DNA of 64,000 bases, taken from NCBI GenBank assembly GCA_030268105.1, contig BSDZ01000094.1:1860501-1924500 (forward strand). The letters run 5' to 3'. Under the pieces are notes generated by a model that saw nothing but the letters and a program-made list of their open reading frames with translations, searched no databases and was not told where the DNA came from. A program made the translations under genes and the position numbers. Positions 1-10,720 of the stretch are shown in pieces. The number at the start of each line of letters is the position of its first letter. Within the stretch, counting starts at the first letter, position 1. This DNA is from Volvox africanus (lineage: Eukaryota; Chlorophyta; Chlorophyceae; Chlamydomonadales; Volvocaceae).

Positions 1-191
1 GGGGGAGAGGGGAGAGAGAGATACACACACTTCGTGAGGGGGAAGGACAGCGGCGCAAAGCGGAAAGGAACTGGTGAACTGAACGTATCCCGCCACCTAG
101 GTAAGGGTTTTGCTGAGGTGAGGACCGCCACATACATACACCCGCATACACATACACACATACACAAATACACATACATAAAGACACTCAC

Positions 192-1545
192 CTGCACATA
201 CTCTTCTTCCTCCTCCAGCAGTAACAAAGAGAACCTCCGTACTCGGGCGGCACGTGCGCCGTACATGGACGTTTTTCCGTCAGCACCACCCCTCTCCTCG
301 CCCCTGTTGACTTCAACACCCTTCCTGCCCCTTCGCTCCCAGCGGTTGAAAATGCTACCAATGATAAGTGGCCGAAGGGACTCTGACTCCGACCTGAACC
401 CCTAGACGTCCCTACCTCTAGCAGGAAAGAACTCTTCACTTTCTGCCGTACGGTAGGTTCTAATAATAATAATTAATATCGCCAACACGTCCCCAAAAGT
501 TAACCAGCTGGTAATGAAGTGTGTACGGTACAGGCGTGTACTGCCGGGCATACCTCAGGGCCGTACAGTGGGGATTCCCTCCCTCGACCTCGACCGCCGT
601 CCTGGCCCTAGGCCACAGCAGACCTGATGGCTCGCTCTAACCTCGTCCGTCCGTCCGTCCGTCTGTCCGTCCGTCCGTCCGTTCCGCCGTTTCAACTCTC
701 GCCCTTAACGGACAACCCCCACTGCCTCCCTCCGGTTCCGGGATGCAACAGCTTCAGCCCTGCCGGTCAGTACCGCAAGCTACCGCTACAACCTAAACAA
801 GATCAGACTGCAACAGCTATAGGCCCGGCGGCCACGGAGGTACGAAGGCCTGGAACTGGGGCCCTATGCGGGGCTTGCGTGGTTCCGCATGGCCCTGGAT
901 TTTGGAGATGCTGAGCCGAAGGGCCTTATTCCCGCGGTGCAGGGGATCTGGGTCAGGGCCGTTGGATTCGGATTCGGAATCGGAATCGGCTTGGTCAGAA
1001 TCGGCTTGGGGGTTTCCAGAAGCTGTGAACGCCCCCAGGGATGTGTTTGGGATGTGACCCAGATCGCAACCCAGATTTATAGGGTGCTTCCTCGGCAGCT
1101 GTCGCTCAGCCGACTTGCTAGGACTGCCCGCGGCTGAGGTGGATGGTGGCTGCTTTGAAGCTGTAATGACTGGAAAGGGGGCTGCTGCTGCTGCAGACAC
1201 TGCCGACGGCGCACCTGAGACGGCAAGGTCGGGTGCAAGGCCGGGTGCGAAACTGACGCCCAAAGGCAGCTCTTGGTACGTCCAAGCCTCGTTATCTGGA
1301 TGTTCTGAGAATAAGTTGCGCTTATTGGCGTGGGTGAAGCGTGCTTTTGGAGGAAGCTGAGAAACGCTCTGCCGGATGGCGAGGTCGGAATGGGCAATAC
1401 CAACCTGCTGCTGTGGGGCCGCGAGCGGGCTGTTTGACAACAGCAGACTAGCTTGCCCCTTAGTTACGAATTCACCTTCTTGGAGTTCTTTGTTCATGTA
1501 ACACAGTATAACTTTGCAGTCCTGTGAGGACTTCGCACCGGCTAC
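192..1545 (-). CDS. Unrecognised protein, 3' part, runs off left edge
   Basis: I do not recognise this gene. On the minus strand an open frame runs from a plausible acceptor (first exon base 1545) to a stop near 817, with a possible phase-0 donor just before the stop. Its residues are Ser-, Ala- and Pro-rich with an acidic Asp/Ser/Glu patch, as in a disordered protein. A second likely exon ends at 192: it reads FSLLLLEEEEYVQ and is followed by a consensus GTGAGT donor, so the gene should continue leftward out of the window. A further acceptor-like site near 100 would open the next exon. The 5' end would lie about 260 bp from the divergently transcribed sugar transporter gene, so a shared promoter is possible. 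The exon chain is an inference; no domain supports it. Confidence 0.33.
645..682. repeat. CCGT tetranucleotide microsatellite
   Basis: Roughly nine CCGT/GTCC units with one interruption (GTCTGT), opposite or inside an intron of the unrecognised minus-strand gene. It produces an artefactual Ser/Val/Pro-rich reading frame on the plus strand. Confidence 0.9.
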
Positions 1546-1824
1546 CTGCAGGGCCAAGAAAGTCAACTGACAAAAAGAGATTCATAAAGAGTTGGAAGAT
1601 CTTTACCACTAGAAATCACTTAAAGCGATATGTGTCCTGATCTATCAAGGGGCCATCCTCAAGAACAACTGCTAACTGCCAAGCCGTACTAGTTCGGGGC
1701 CTCGCTTTGCTTGGTACACCACATCCGGGCTAAGTCCCAAGACAAGTTGTCTCACTTGTGCAGCGACGCGATTTTCATATCGTATTTCTTTTTTACATCC
1801 GTGTGCTTCTAAACACCCATGACC

Positions 1825-3182
1825 ATGGCTTTGCGCCACCTACTGGACGATGACGACGACATGGACTTCAAGGAGCTGCTTCTAAAGCATATTGCGCCAG
1901 GCTTGGGCTGCATCATCGCATTTCTTATGTGAGCGCACAAATTTCCGGGACTTTCCTTGCTTGCAACACGTGTCGTGACACGTCCCTGACTGCCCGAACA
2001 GTGATTACACAGAACAAATAAAACTTTAATGTTTGTAGGTTTGTGAGCCCACTCAAGGCCGTGCTGCAAGTCCGCGCAAGCAAGCATCTTGGTGTGAGTA
2101 CACACAGCCTTGCGTGATACAGACTTCTATCATACGACCTGACAATCGTGATCGATCGTCCTGCTATAGGTCATATCTACAACCGTGAAGCTGCTGAAAC
2201 TTCTTTCTGTCGTCTGAAATGGTGCTGTTGTCCAGGCTGCATTCCACAGAATCCCTTCATGACTTCACGAGTTGGGACGAATGAAAACCCCACATCTTTT
2301 GAACACCCTCCGAAACGATGATATGATTAAACTGAAAAATCAAAAGCGGGCCGCAGGAAGTCTCTCCGCCTCCGCCCGATCAAGCATCGGATGCGACATG
2401 CGTGCGGGGCCATGTGAGGCCCCACGTGTAGTCTTAAGCCGCTCCTCGCCTGGCCTCTATTCCCCTGCTCAAAACTCCTGAATCCAAAATCACTATACCC
2501 ACTATACATTCGAAAAAGCAGTCCTTATGCAAGAAGAGCTGTCTATCTGAAAATGTTTAATGGTCTTGTGATCACAAAATGGCTTTCCATCCTATGGATC
2601 AAGAGCACAACGCCCCGCGTGCGTCACGTCATCAACTAAGCGCCGTCAGCTAAAATTTTACTCAAGAGGCTTAAATTGGAAATACATACGCGCTAAACGC
2701 TGCCGGACGCATTCAGGACTTGAATCCGCTGCCACTGGTGGCCATTATTGCCAACTGCGCCGCCTGGCTGCTGTACGGCTGCATCAACGAGGATCCGTAC
2801 GTCATCTTGGCCAACGAACCTGGTTTACTTCTCGGTGTGTTTATGGCGATCTCGTGCTATGGCTTCGCGGATCTGAAGGTCAGGACTTTAATGCGGGTTT
2901 TGGGAAAACGTGCGAGGGGAACGGGGAGGGTGGAGGGGAGATGGGAGAGGCGAGGCAATAAAAAGAGCCCTCGCCCCTGGTGTTTACTTATCCGTATTCC
3001 TCTTCATACATATATACACACGCACGCTCCCATACGCAGACCCGGGGAAACGGTCTCCGTACTCACTCCGTCTAGCTCGCTCTTTTGCTCCATTTCCGCC
3101 CTCCTCATCCACCCATCCATCCGTCCATCGAATACACGTAAACATGGACACGAGCCCTTCTTCTTCTTCTTCTTCTTCTTCT

Positions 3183-3214
<32 letters not shown>

Positions 3215-3216
3215 TG

Positions 3217-3248
<32 letters not shown>

Positions 3249-4627
3249 GGTGGTGTTATGGCCTCTCAGGCCCGTGATCTGATGCTGAAGGCATTCCTGT
3301 TCTTCGCGGTACTGATCAGCGGAGCGGGAATCACCATCTCGTTGTTCATTAAGAAGGACTCCACAGCGTCACTGATTTCGTGAGGCAGAGGGAGGGACAG
3401 GCAGGGAGGGAGGGGGGAGGGAGGGAGACAAGGCAGGTAGTGGGGGTATAGTGGAGTGCAAGAGGGGAAGGAATGAGAGAGGAGGGGTAGGGAAGGGGAA
3501 GTAGAGGGAGGCAGGGGGAATGGGTTTTAGGGAGGAACAGTGAAAAAAGAGGGAAAGGGAGAAGGAGAGAAGGGAAAAGGGGTTGAGAATAGGAGCGGGA
3601 GTGTGTATGTGGGTAGGTATGGGTGTGGCAGAAGGGAGTGTGTTTTTATCGTATGGGGCTTAATGTATTTCGCGGGGATGCGTTGCCGTTTGGAAAGAGA
3701 ACCAGGTACTGGGTTGCTTTACATACGCACCTTCATTTCCCTCTTTCCCCTCCCCTCCCCCTCCCCCTCCCCCTCCCCCTCCCCCTCCCCCTCCCCCTCC
3801 CCCTCCCCCTCCCCCTCCCCCTCCCCCTCCCCCTCCCCCTCCCCCTCCCCCTCCCCCTCCCCCTCCCCCTCCCCCTCCCCCTCCCCCTCCCCCTCCCCCT
3901 CCCCCTCCCCCTCCCCCTCCCCCTCCCCCTCCCCCTCCCCCTCCCCCTCCCCCTCCCCCTCCCCCTCCCCCTCCCCCTCCCCCTCCCCCTCCCCCTCCCC
4001 CTCCCCCTCCCCCTCCCCCTCCCCCTCCCCCTCCCCCTCCCCCTCCCCCTCCCCCTCCCCCTCCCCCTCCCCCTCCCCCTCCCCCTCCCCCTCCCCCTCC
4101 CCCTCCCCCTCCCCCTTCTCTCTCTCGACCTCAGGGGTTATACGGCTGTGTTCGTGTTGCTGTGCTACTACGGAGCTCCCCTGTCCACCATTGCGGAGGT
4201 ACTGCGCTCGCGTTCCGCAGCATCTCTCTACTGGCCCATCAGCATCATGAACACAGTCAACGGTCTGCTCTGGGTGGCGTACGGCACGGTACGCACAGAG
4301 CGGGGATGAAGAACAAGGGACCCACGGGTCACAGCGCTGCTTGCCAAACCGTACTTTTATTAATTGTTTGTAAATAGCAAAGGGTGTGAATGCATATGTT
4401 AATTAATTAAAGCATAGATTTGTTAAAGCAATAGTTGGTAATTGCAACAAAAAATATATTTGAATTTTGTGTCTTAATTCTGGGTTTCTCCTGCGCCTCC
4501 GTTCCCTCTCCCTTTTGGAACACCACAGGCCGTACACGACATGTTCATTGCCGTACCAAATGCCGTCGGCGCCACCTTTGGCCTCATCCAGCTCGCCCTC
4601 ATCCAGTTCTACCCGGGGAAAAAGTAG
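1825..4627 (+). CDS. SWEET-family sugar transporter (MtN3/saliva)
   Basis: Bidirectional, energy-independent sugar uniporter of the SWEET family, expected in the plasma or an internal membrane. Six exons: 1825-1928, 2039-2093, 2717-2878, 3270-3379, 4135-4288, 4529-4627, giving 227 residues (plant SWEETs are usually 230-300). The first MtN3 repeat contains [14 protein letters not shown] and NCAAWLLYG, the second [12 protein letters not shown] and [12 protein letters not shown], and TM7 has the conserved [11 protein letters not shown]. Two triple-helix bundles joined by a linker helix fit seven membrane segments. The start is the ATG at 1825, followed by a short acidic Asp run; an ATG at 1819 is in the same frame. 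The frame ends at TAG 4625-4627, but that TAG overlaps a good donor (GTAGGT at 4624), so a longer tail is possible. A TGTAA at 4991 favours the short form. Introns 3, 4 and 6 or the 3' UTR carry large simple repeats. Assignment is secure; the substrate cannot be told. Confidence 0.93.
3158..3255. repeat. Compound trinucleotide microsatellite in SWEET intron 3
   Basis: Four successive runs shifting one base at a time: TTC (3158-3188), TGC (to about 3212), TGT (to about 3232), GGT (to 3255). The pattern suggests stepwise point mutation followed by expansion of each variant. It ends only about 14 bases before the exon 4 acceptor. Confidence 0.95.
3757..4116. repeat. (CCCCCT)n hexanucleotide array in SWEET intron 4
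   Basis: About 360 bp of almost perfect CCCCCT units (around 60 copies), preceded by a purine-rich stretch (3386-3600) and followed after 18 bases by the exon 5 acceptor at 4133-4134. The transcript strand is C/U-only here, so the array extends the polypyrimidine tract; the other strand is GGGGGA repeats able to form G-quadruplexes. Confidence 0.97.
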
Positions 4628-4676
4628 GTGATGCGGCCGGCCCTGTTCTGTACTGCATATGTATACAACTGGGCCC

Positions 4677-4790
4677 TATGTATGTATGTATGTATGTATG
4701 TATGTATGTATGTATGTATGTATGTATGTATGTATGTATGTATGTATGTATGTATGTATGTATGTATGTATGTATGTATGTATGTATGTA
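4677..4790. repeat. (TATG)n tetranucleotide microsatellite
   Basis: About 28 perfect copies of TATG, 50 bases past the SWEET stop codon, hence in its 3' UTR or in a last intron if the alternative tail is used. Confidence 0.96.
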
Positions 4791-4990
4791 CGATAAAAAA
4801 AAGCTGGGAAGCGTCGTTAATGTGGACTATTGTAGTCGTACGACGTACAAAATTATAAGATAAACATTGGAAGAAATTTAATTCTTATACATTCAGTTTT
4901 CAATATCAACGTCCTAATGTATAAAATATATATTATTTAGTTTCTAGTTTCCATTTAATATTTAATTTCTTAGGTAAACATAATAATGGC

Positions 4991-4995
4991 TGTAA
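4991..4995 (+). terminator. Probable poly(A) signal of SWEET gene (TGTAA)
   Basis: TGTAA, the usual chlorophyte polyadenylation signal, occurs about 365 bases after the TAG at 4625-4627 in AT-rich sequence. It supports the short form of the protein. Confidence 0.5.
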
Positions 4996-5062
4996 ATCCT
5001 GAAGGGTAGAAAAAGGATCTGGCACATATGCGCGAGGGGGGTTGGGGGACGGAGGCCCCGAG

Positions 5063-5252
5063 CCCCTCACCAAACATTGCCACCATTTCGGTGTTAGAGC
5101 GCTGCCAGGAACAAACACATCGCCACCATAAGGCCCCCGCCGCCGCCGCCGCCGCGACCGCCGCCCGACTGGCCCCACTGCGATTGCGCAGGGTGGCGGG
5201 CAGCAGCGATGATTCCGAGCCGCTGATTTCGGACGGCAAACATGTGGCGTGA
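5063..5252 (+). other. Possible alternative last exon of SWEET gene
   Basis: An open frame here ends at the TGA at 5250-5252 and reads a His/Ala-rich stretch followed by SSDDSEPLISDGKHVA. The acidic di-leucine-like end (DSEPLI) resembles cytosolic sorting tails of membrane transporters. To join the frame of exon 6 (donor at 4624) it needs an acceptor such as the AG at 5061-5062, which has a poor pyrimidine tract. It also contains a (GCC)n run. No TGTAA was seen soon after it. It may be an alternative C-terminus or chance. Confidence 0.3.
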
Positions 5253-5259
5253 GCAGGCC

Positions 5260-8200
5260 GCTGCCAGCAGTCGTACGGCATGCAAAGAAGCAAAACGTTA
5301 TTTTGTTCGAATGATGAATTTTTGTTTCGGAGTTCTTTCTCTCACTGTTGCGTCTGTGTTTGTGTGCGATCTGTGTGCCACGCGCGAAAAAGCGGGATGT
5401 ACGGCACGTACGGATCGGGGTACGGAATCCATGCCAGCTCAGTCAGGGATTGCACGTTGTGCTACGGCATCTCTGGGACTAATGGGACTATGGCATCTCC
5501 GGGCTGCCATGCAGCTTCTGGCTGGATGCTGGTAGCTCCTACCACTGCCTACGAGGAAAACAACAAAACAACAGTTATAACAAAAAACCTGAGTTCTGAA
5601 AAAAATGAAGGAAAAGTCGCAAAACGACCCCATATGGTCCTGCTGATCTGCAAGTACGATGTTGGGTTTGGCCCAATGTGGGGTAGGAGATCGGGTAAGA
5701 CGCCGGCGTGTGTGGATTTTTCCCTTTGCCGGATTTTGGAGGTTTATGCAGAAGAGAGGGCTAAAAAGGAGAGGGCTACTTCCATGCCGCCTGAACGATA
5801 ATGCGGCCCTTTGCTTTGCAATAGGGGCCCGTAGCTGTAGCTATTTTGTACTAGTCATCCATATTCGGTACAGAGGTCCACACAAACAGATGATCTTTTC
5901 TTGCATTATGCCGTACGCACATACAAACATATCATTTATGCGGACTTAAGTGGCTGTCGAAACACGACATTCGTAGCCGGTACGTAGCCATGTGTACCTT
6001 ACCTTTTTAGTACGTCACCTTATTTCATGTTGTTGCGTAAACGGTGTTTGAGCTTGTGGCTTGGTGCAGAGTACGGAAATCGTACGAAACATACGGCATG
6101 CATGGAAACGTGAAAATTTAGGCTGTACGTGTATCTACCTGTAAGTCTCCAATTCCTGAAAAGATTGACGATCAAGACATCAACACTCCCAGCGATGTCT
6201 TGCTGGTTGGGTTCATTGGTTAGTACGGGCAACTGAAAATATCGTACGACAGACATGACTGACGACTAATTCGTAGCCTTGTGTGGGCCTGGGATGAATG
6301 GGGTTGTGAGAGCAAGGAAGCACACAGTCCCACGTAGCTTGTGGCTGCCATTCGGGCTGCGGCCATATCGTACTAAACTGTAACGATGGCAGAATTGTCG
6401 TACAACGTCGTACAGAATAACAGGCACGAATACTAACAATCATATCACGGGTGTGCACTTGTGCAGCATTTGCGGAGGCCTTCCAAGTTTTCCGGTTTTA
6501 CTCTTGTATCAACATTGCATCGCGATAGGTCCTAAATATCTATTAATTGTAAAACAACAAACAAAATAAATAAAATACGCCGTACGACAAAGAGGGAAAT
6601 GTACATGGACAACAAGCAATCTGTAGACGTAGACAACATCGACAACAATCAACAATCTATTGAAGGGTGAAGGCGCCTTTGCTTCTGATGCTTTTGATGC
6701 CGTACCGAAACCCGCACACACGAATCCTGACACGCACTGCAGGGGTGCTACGACGACCAACAGCGGCGAGAGTGGAGAGTATGAGCCCTTGCAGAGCAGC
6801 AGCACGGCGTGAAATGAATATGTTGAATGTGTTGAAGGGGGGTGAGGTGGTGGAGTGGTGTCGAAAACGTCGCTACCGGCGCTGATGGCGACTGCACTCG
6901 AGACCGTGTTCTGGTATTGCATTCCGGAACCACATTCCGGACGGCTTTGCGTGTGTGCGACCGTGTGTCTGCGGTTATGTGTTTATATGTGTGTGGTATT
7001 GTGTGTGAGGTATCAATAGCACACATCGGTTGGGCATGATACAAATCGTCCAGACCTATTATTACATATTGTCCTTTTTACGCACATGTATATATATATA
7101 TATATATATAATTGTGTCGGGCAATGCCTAAATGATATGCGGATGCCGTCAAGGTTGATTGATGTTGCCGGCACGGACTTGCTCAGCTGCTCAGCTGCCA
7201 AATGGATGTATGTGGCCAGTGGCATGTGGCATGTGGCCACTTGATGGACTCGCATGGAGGAGGAATGTGTGTGTTCGGATCTTCGGAAGCATCTCGGCAG
7301 GACAGGTTAGGAGGGCCTTAGGGCCTTAGGAGGGCCTTACCATCAGGGTTGAGAACATGAGAAGGTGATTCATGATTAAGGAAAGGGAAGGGAAGTTGAG
7401 GGACGGGAAGCTAGAGGTACGAAAAGGCCCAGGACGTTGTATATGGACAGGTCGGGAAGAAGGACGACACCCATTCAGCAATCCAGCAGTGGTGGTGTAT
7501 GGACACGTGCTTGTTTGGCAAGACAGTGTCGGGGGAAGGGGAGAAGGGAAAAGGAAAAGGCACGGGCAGTACATGGACCAGTCATTCGTCCCCCAACCAG
7601 ACCTGCCCACCTGCTGCCAATACCAGTACGTGTTCTCTGCTCTGCTGTTTCCACATCCTTGTGTACGGCAAGATATGGCATCGGAATTGGCGTTGGCATT
7701 GGGTTAACAGGCATACGGGAGAGCAGATGGAATAGTGACATAAAAAAGAAATCTTCCAACCTATCTATGGGGTAATGATGATGACGGCATATCGGTTCCA
7801 AATATATAATATTCACGGACCAATGCGGGTTAAAGAGCCGAAAGATTCTGCATCTTTGAGCAACACGAAGTGGCTCGTTCCTGAACAGTATTTTGGTCAT
7901 TTATGGTACGACAGAGGGTACCGATCATTTATGTTGGTGACTTGGCCGGTGATGAGAGGTGGGGTAGCTTTGCGTGATGGGTATGAAGGGAAGGTCCGAA
8001 GAGCAAAATCGAAGGTTTGCTAAGATAAGTATTGATCATTACTCATAGATCAACACATTCGGCTTTTCCTTCCTATGCAGCAATCATGCAGCATCTGGCT
8101 CCTACGAGAATAGTGGTCCAGCAAGACACCGTGTCCTGGCGCCGAAGAGAATTTACTCCTTGGCTTTGCACGCGCGCCCTCTGCAGGGCACACATTTTAC

Positions 8201-10450
8201 TACATACTCTGTTGCCTGTTTGGGACATGGAACTGTCACGACATGACGCTTTGTTGTGCATATCCCTTGCTGCCGGCTTTACATTCCTGACCAGCATCCC
8301 CTGCAGACCAGAGGAGCATGGAACCAACCTCCCCTGCTGTGGATGCCCCCTTTTGGCTTCAGGTCTCCCGTCCACTAACGGGGCATAAGCAAATCAGTCG
8401 CTATGACGTTCACTAGTTTGGAATTATACGTATCTTAGGTAGGCATATTTATAAAAAAACCCGAAGATATCTACTAATATGAAACTAAAGGTGGTGCGGC
8501 ATATTATGCCAACTTAAGCACAGCGCATAGCAACACGACAAATAGCCATGAACGATCGGAGCGCACTGCTTGCGTACGGTCATCAGCAGGGCCAGTGCCC
8601 CCTTGCGCTTCTAGGAAGAAAGAGACTCACTCTGTGACCAATAATCCTGCGGGTCATCAGAACTCATGAAAAGCACGAATTGCCTAATGAAGACATCTCT
8701 CGCGCTCTAAGCATTCTGGTGTCGTCTCATGAAGACCCTCTACATGGAGAGGGTCCAGCGGCCATCGGACCGAGGCCGCCGCCCCCCTCCCACAAGGGTC
8801 AAGGGACACAGCCAAACAGGCAGATACATTTCCTGATAGACCCGGAAGCAAACACACACAATACACACACCCTACAGGTATTACATACTTTCACACCAGC
8901 GCGCAGGAGCACACGAACTCCAACACACGAACGTCCGTGTGTGCCCAGACAAGGGCGAATGCACGCACACGTTACTCGCTCGAGCACACCCAGCTTTCTA
9001 CCGCTGCACTTACAGGACCCGCCGGCCCGCATTCTGATCTTCGATTGCGGCAGCACTAGGAAGCGGACGGACACCTCCCCCACTGGTGGTGAAACGACCG
9101 GGCGACTGAAAAGAATGCGAACAATGTTTTTGATTTTTCGATCTAGTTTGGATCATGCCATCTCGTACAAGCTCCCCTGTGATGCCGTGGGCCAGCCAGC
9201 CAGCCAGCCAGGCAGGCGGGCAAAATCACCCGCTGTCGCCATGCGCCGCTCCCTCGCCTTGGTGTGTTGTTGCATTTGTAGGATATACTGAACAAAATGC
9301 CACCACGTGCACACTCCTGCTGGGTACCATTGGGGATATACCCACCAGCTCCTTCTCCTGTCTGTGATCCTCGCCCTCCTCTCTCGCTTCCTGCTTTGCC
9401 ACGAGATCTTCACCCAGCGTGCACCGAACACGCCAACGGTCACAGCGCAGCCTTTTTCCTACAAAACAGCCGTAGTCTTAATTAAGGATATACGGCCGCT
9501 GCCCTCTCCCGGGGCTACCATTCCCACCCAAATGCTCCTGCGCCCTAATCCGCCTCCGACGCTCCGCTCCTCTCTCCTCTCACCCCTCTTTTCCTTTGTC
9601 CAAAACACCACCGCACGTCTCGGCATCTGGCAAGCAAACGCAAGTGAGATCGCAGTACACATCAATAAACACTTCAGCAAAGTGCCGCCAAATCTTTCTA
9701 TTACCACCGACATTGCCTAAACAGGCTAGCCCCCGAACTTCCACACTGGTTGCGTACCAGCATGGCCGGCCAGCACGGCGTTCCACACCCGTGATAACTG
9801 AATCCACGTGATGCCGATAACCAAAGCGGGAAAGCGGAAATACCAGCCGACCTCCCAGACAGCATCACAGCTCCCCACAAATGATCGTGTGGCCGTCTAC
9901 TACTCTGCTTATAAAGAAGCCACGCATACACACACGTTCGTACACAGTCACGCAGACTCACATCCCGCCAATACACACCGCCATTGATGCAAGATGAACA
10001 GATCAACGGGATCAGTACATTTGATTCATTAGATGTCGGTGATGCCGTACCGGCAACCAACACGTACTTTTTCTTTTCCGCAACGGACATCCGTCAAATC
10101 GACACATCGCAATGATCCACGCATATCAATGCGAGTGAAGACCCAGTCCGCTCGCACCCACCCATCCATCCACCCAACCACACCAAGCGAATCATCATAC
10201 ACCCATTTCGCCTTTCCCTGCAACCTATCCCGCAACCCGTGTAGTTGATCTTTCCGGTGAAGTCCCAGACGGCTTCTGAGCCTTCCCTGGAGCCTGTGGG
10301 CCACGCGTTCCCTGGAGACACACGTTTTCGTCACCACCACTGCCGTACTTCTCACGGCAATCTGGGGTGTCCACGGCGTGACGTGGCAAAACTGACATAC
10401 GCAATTATCAATCCACAGTAGAACGGCCGAGACTCTCTTGCACACGGAAC
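5260..10450. other. Gene-poor stretch; no gene recognised
   Basis: I see no exon chain or family motif on either strand. Open frames here lack splice-supported continuity. Contents: many scattered CGTAC/GTACG words (for example 5399-5425, 6083-6100, 6236-6250, 6399-6415), a (TA)n run at 7088-7110, a repeated AGGGCCTT motif at 7311-7340, CA-rich DNA at 8840-8940, and a (GCCA)n run at 9191-9213. The right end is probably 3' flanking DNA of the gamma-glutamyl hydrolase gene. A fast-evolving gene could be missed by eye. Confidence 0.5.
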
Positions 10451-10453
10451 AAC

Positions 10454-10458
10454 TTACA
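10454..10458 (-). terminator. Poly(A) signal of gamma-glutamyl hydrolase gene
   Basis: TTACA on the plus strand, i.e. TGTAA on the transcript, about 265 bases downstream of the stop at 10721-10723. Confidence 0.6.
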
Positions 10459-10720
10459 AGTGGAACAACCACAGATGGAGTGAAGCATCATGACGAGTAT
10501 TGCAGTCAACCCCTCCGCCTTTTCGCACTCAGGCAAGCGCCTCCACAAGGATTTGCCGCCGGCAAGACAAGCTCTTCGGGAAGCGACTGGGACTGAGGCT
10601 GAAGCTGAGAAGTTTCGCTGTTCCCAAAATGCTGTAGATGATGTCCATAGATGTAGTTGGCCCGAAGTGAATCGAATCCTGAATGGTTGGGCTGTCATCT
10701 GAATCTGATGCCAATTCTAT

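Noticed and set aside
3540..4309. Ser-Pro and Leu-Pro repeat proteins of about 230 residues on the plus strand
   Set aside because: They are translations of the CCCCCT array inside a SWEET intron.
4435..4863. Tyr-Val-Cys-Met repeat protein
   Set aside because: Pure translation of the TATG microsatellite; shares DNA with SWEET exon 6 in another frame.
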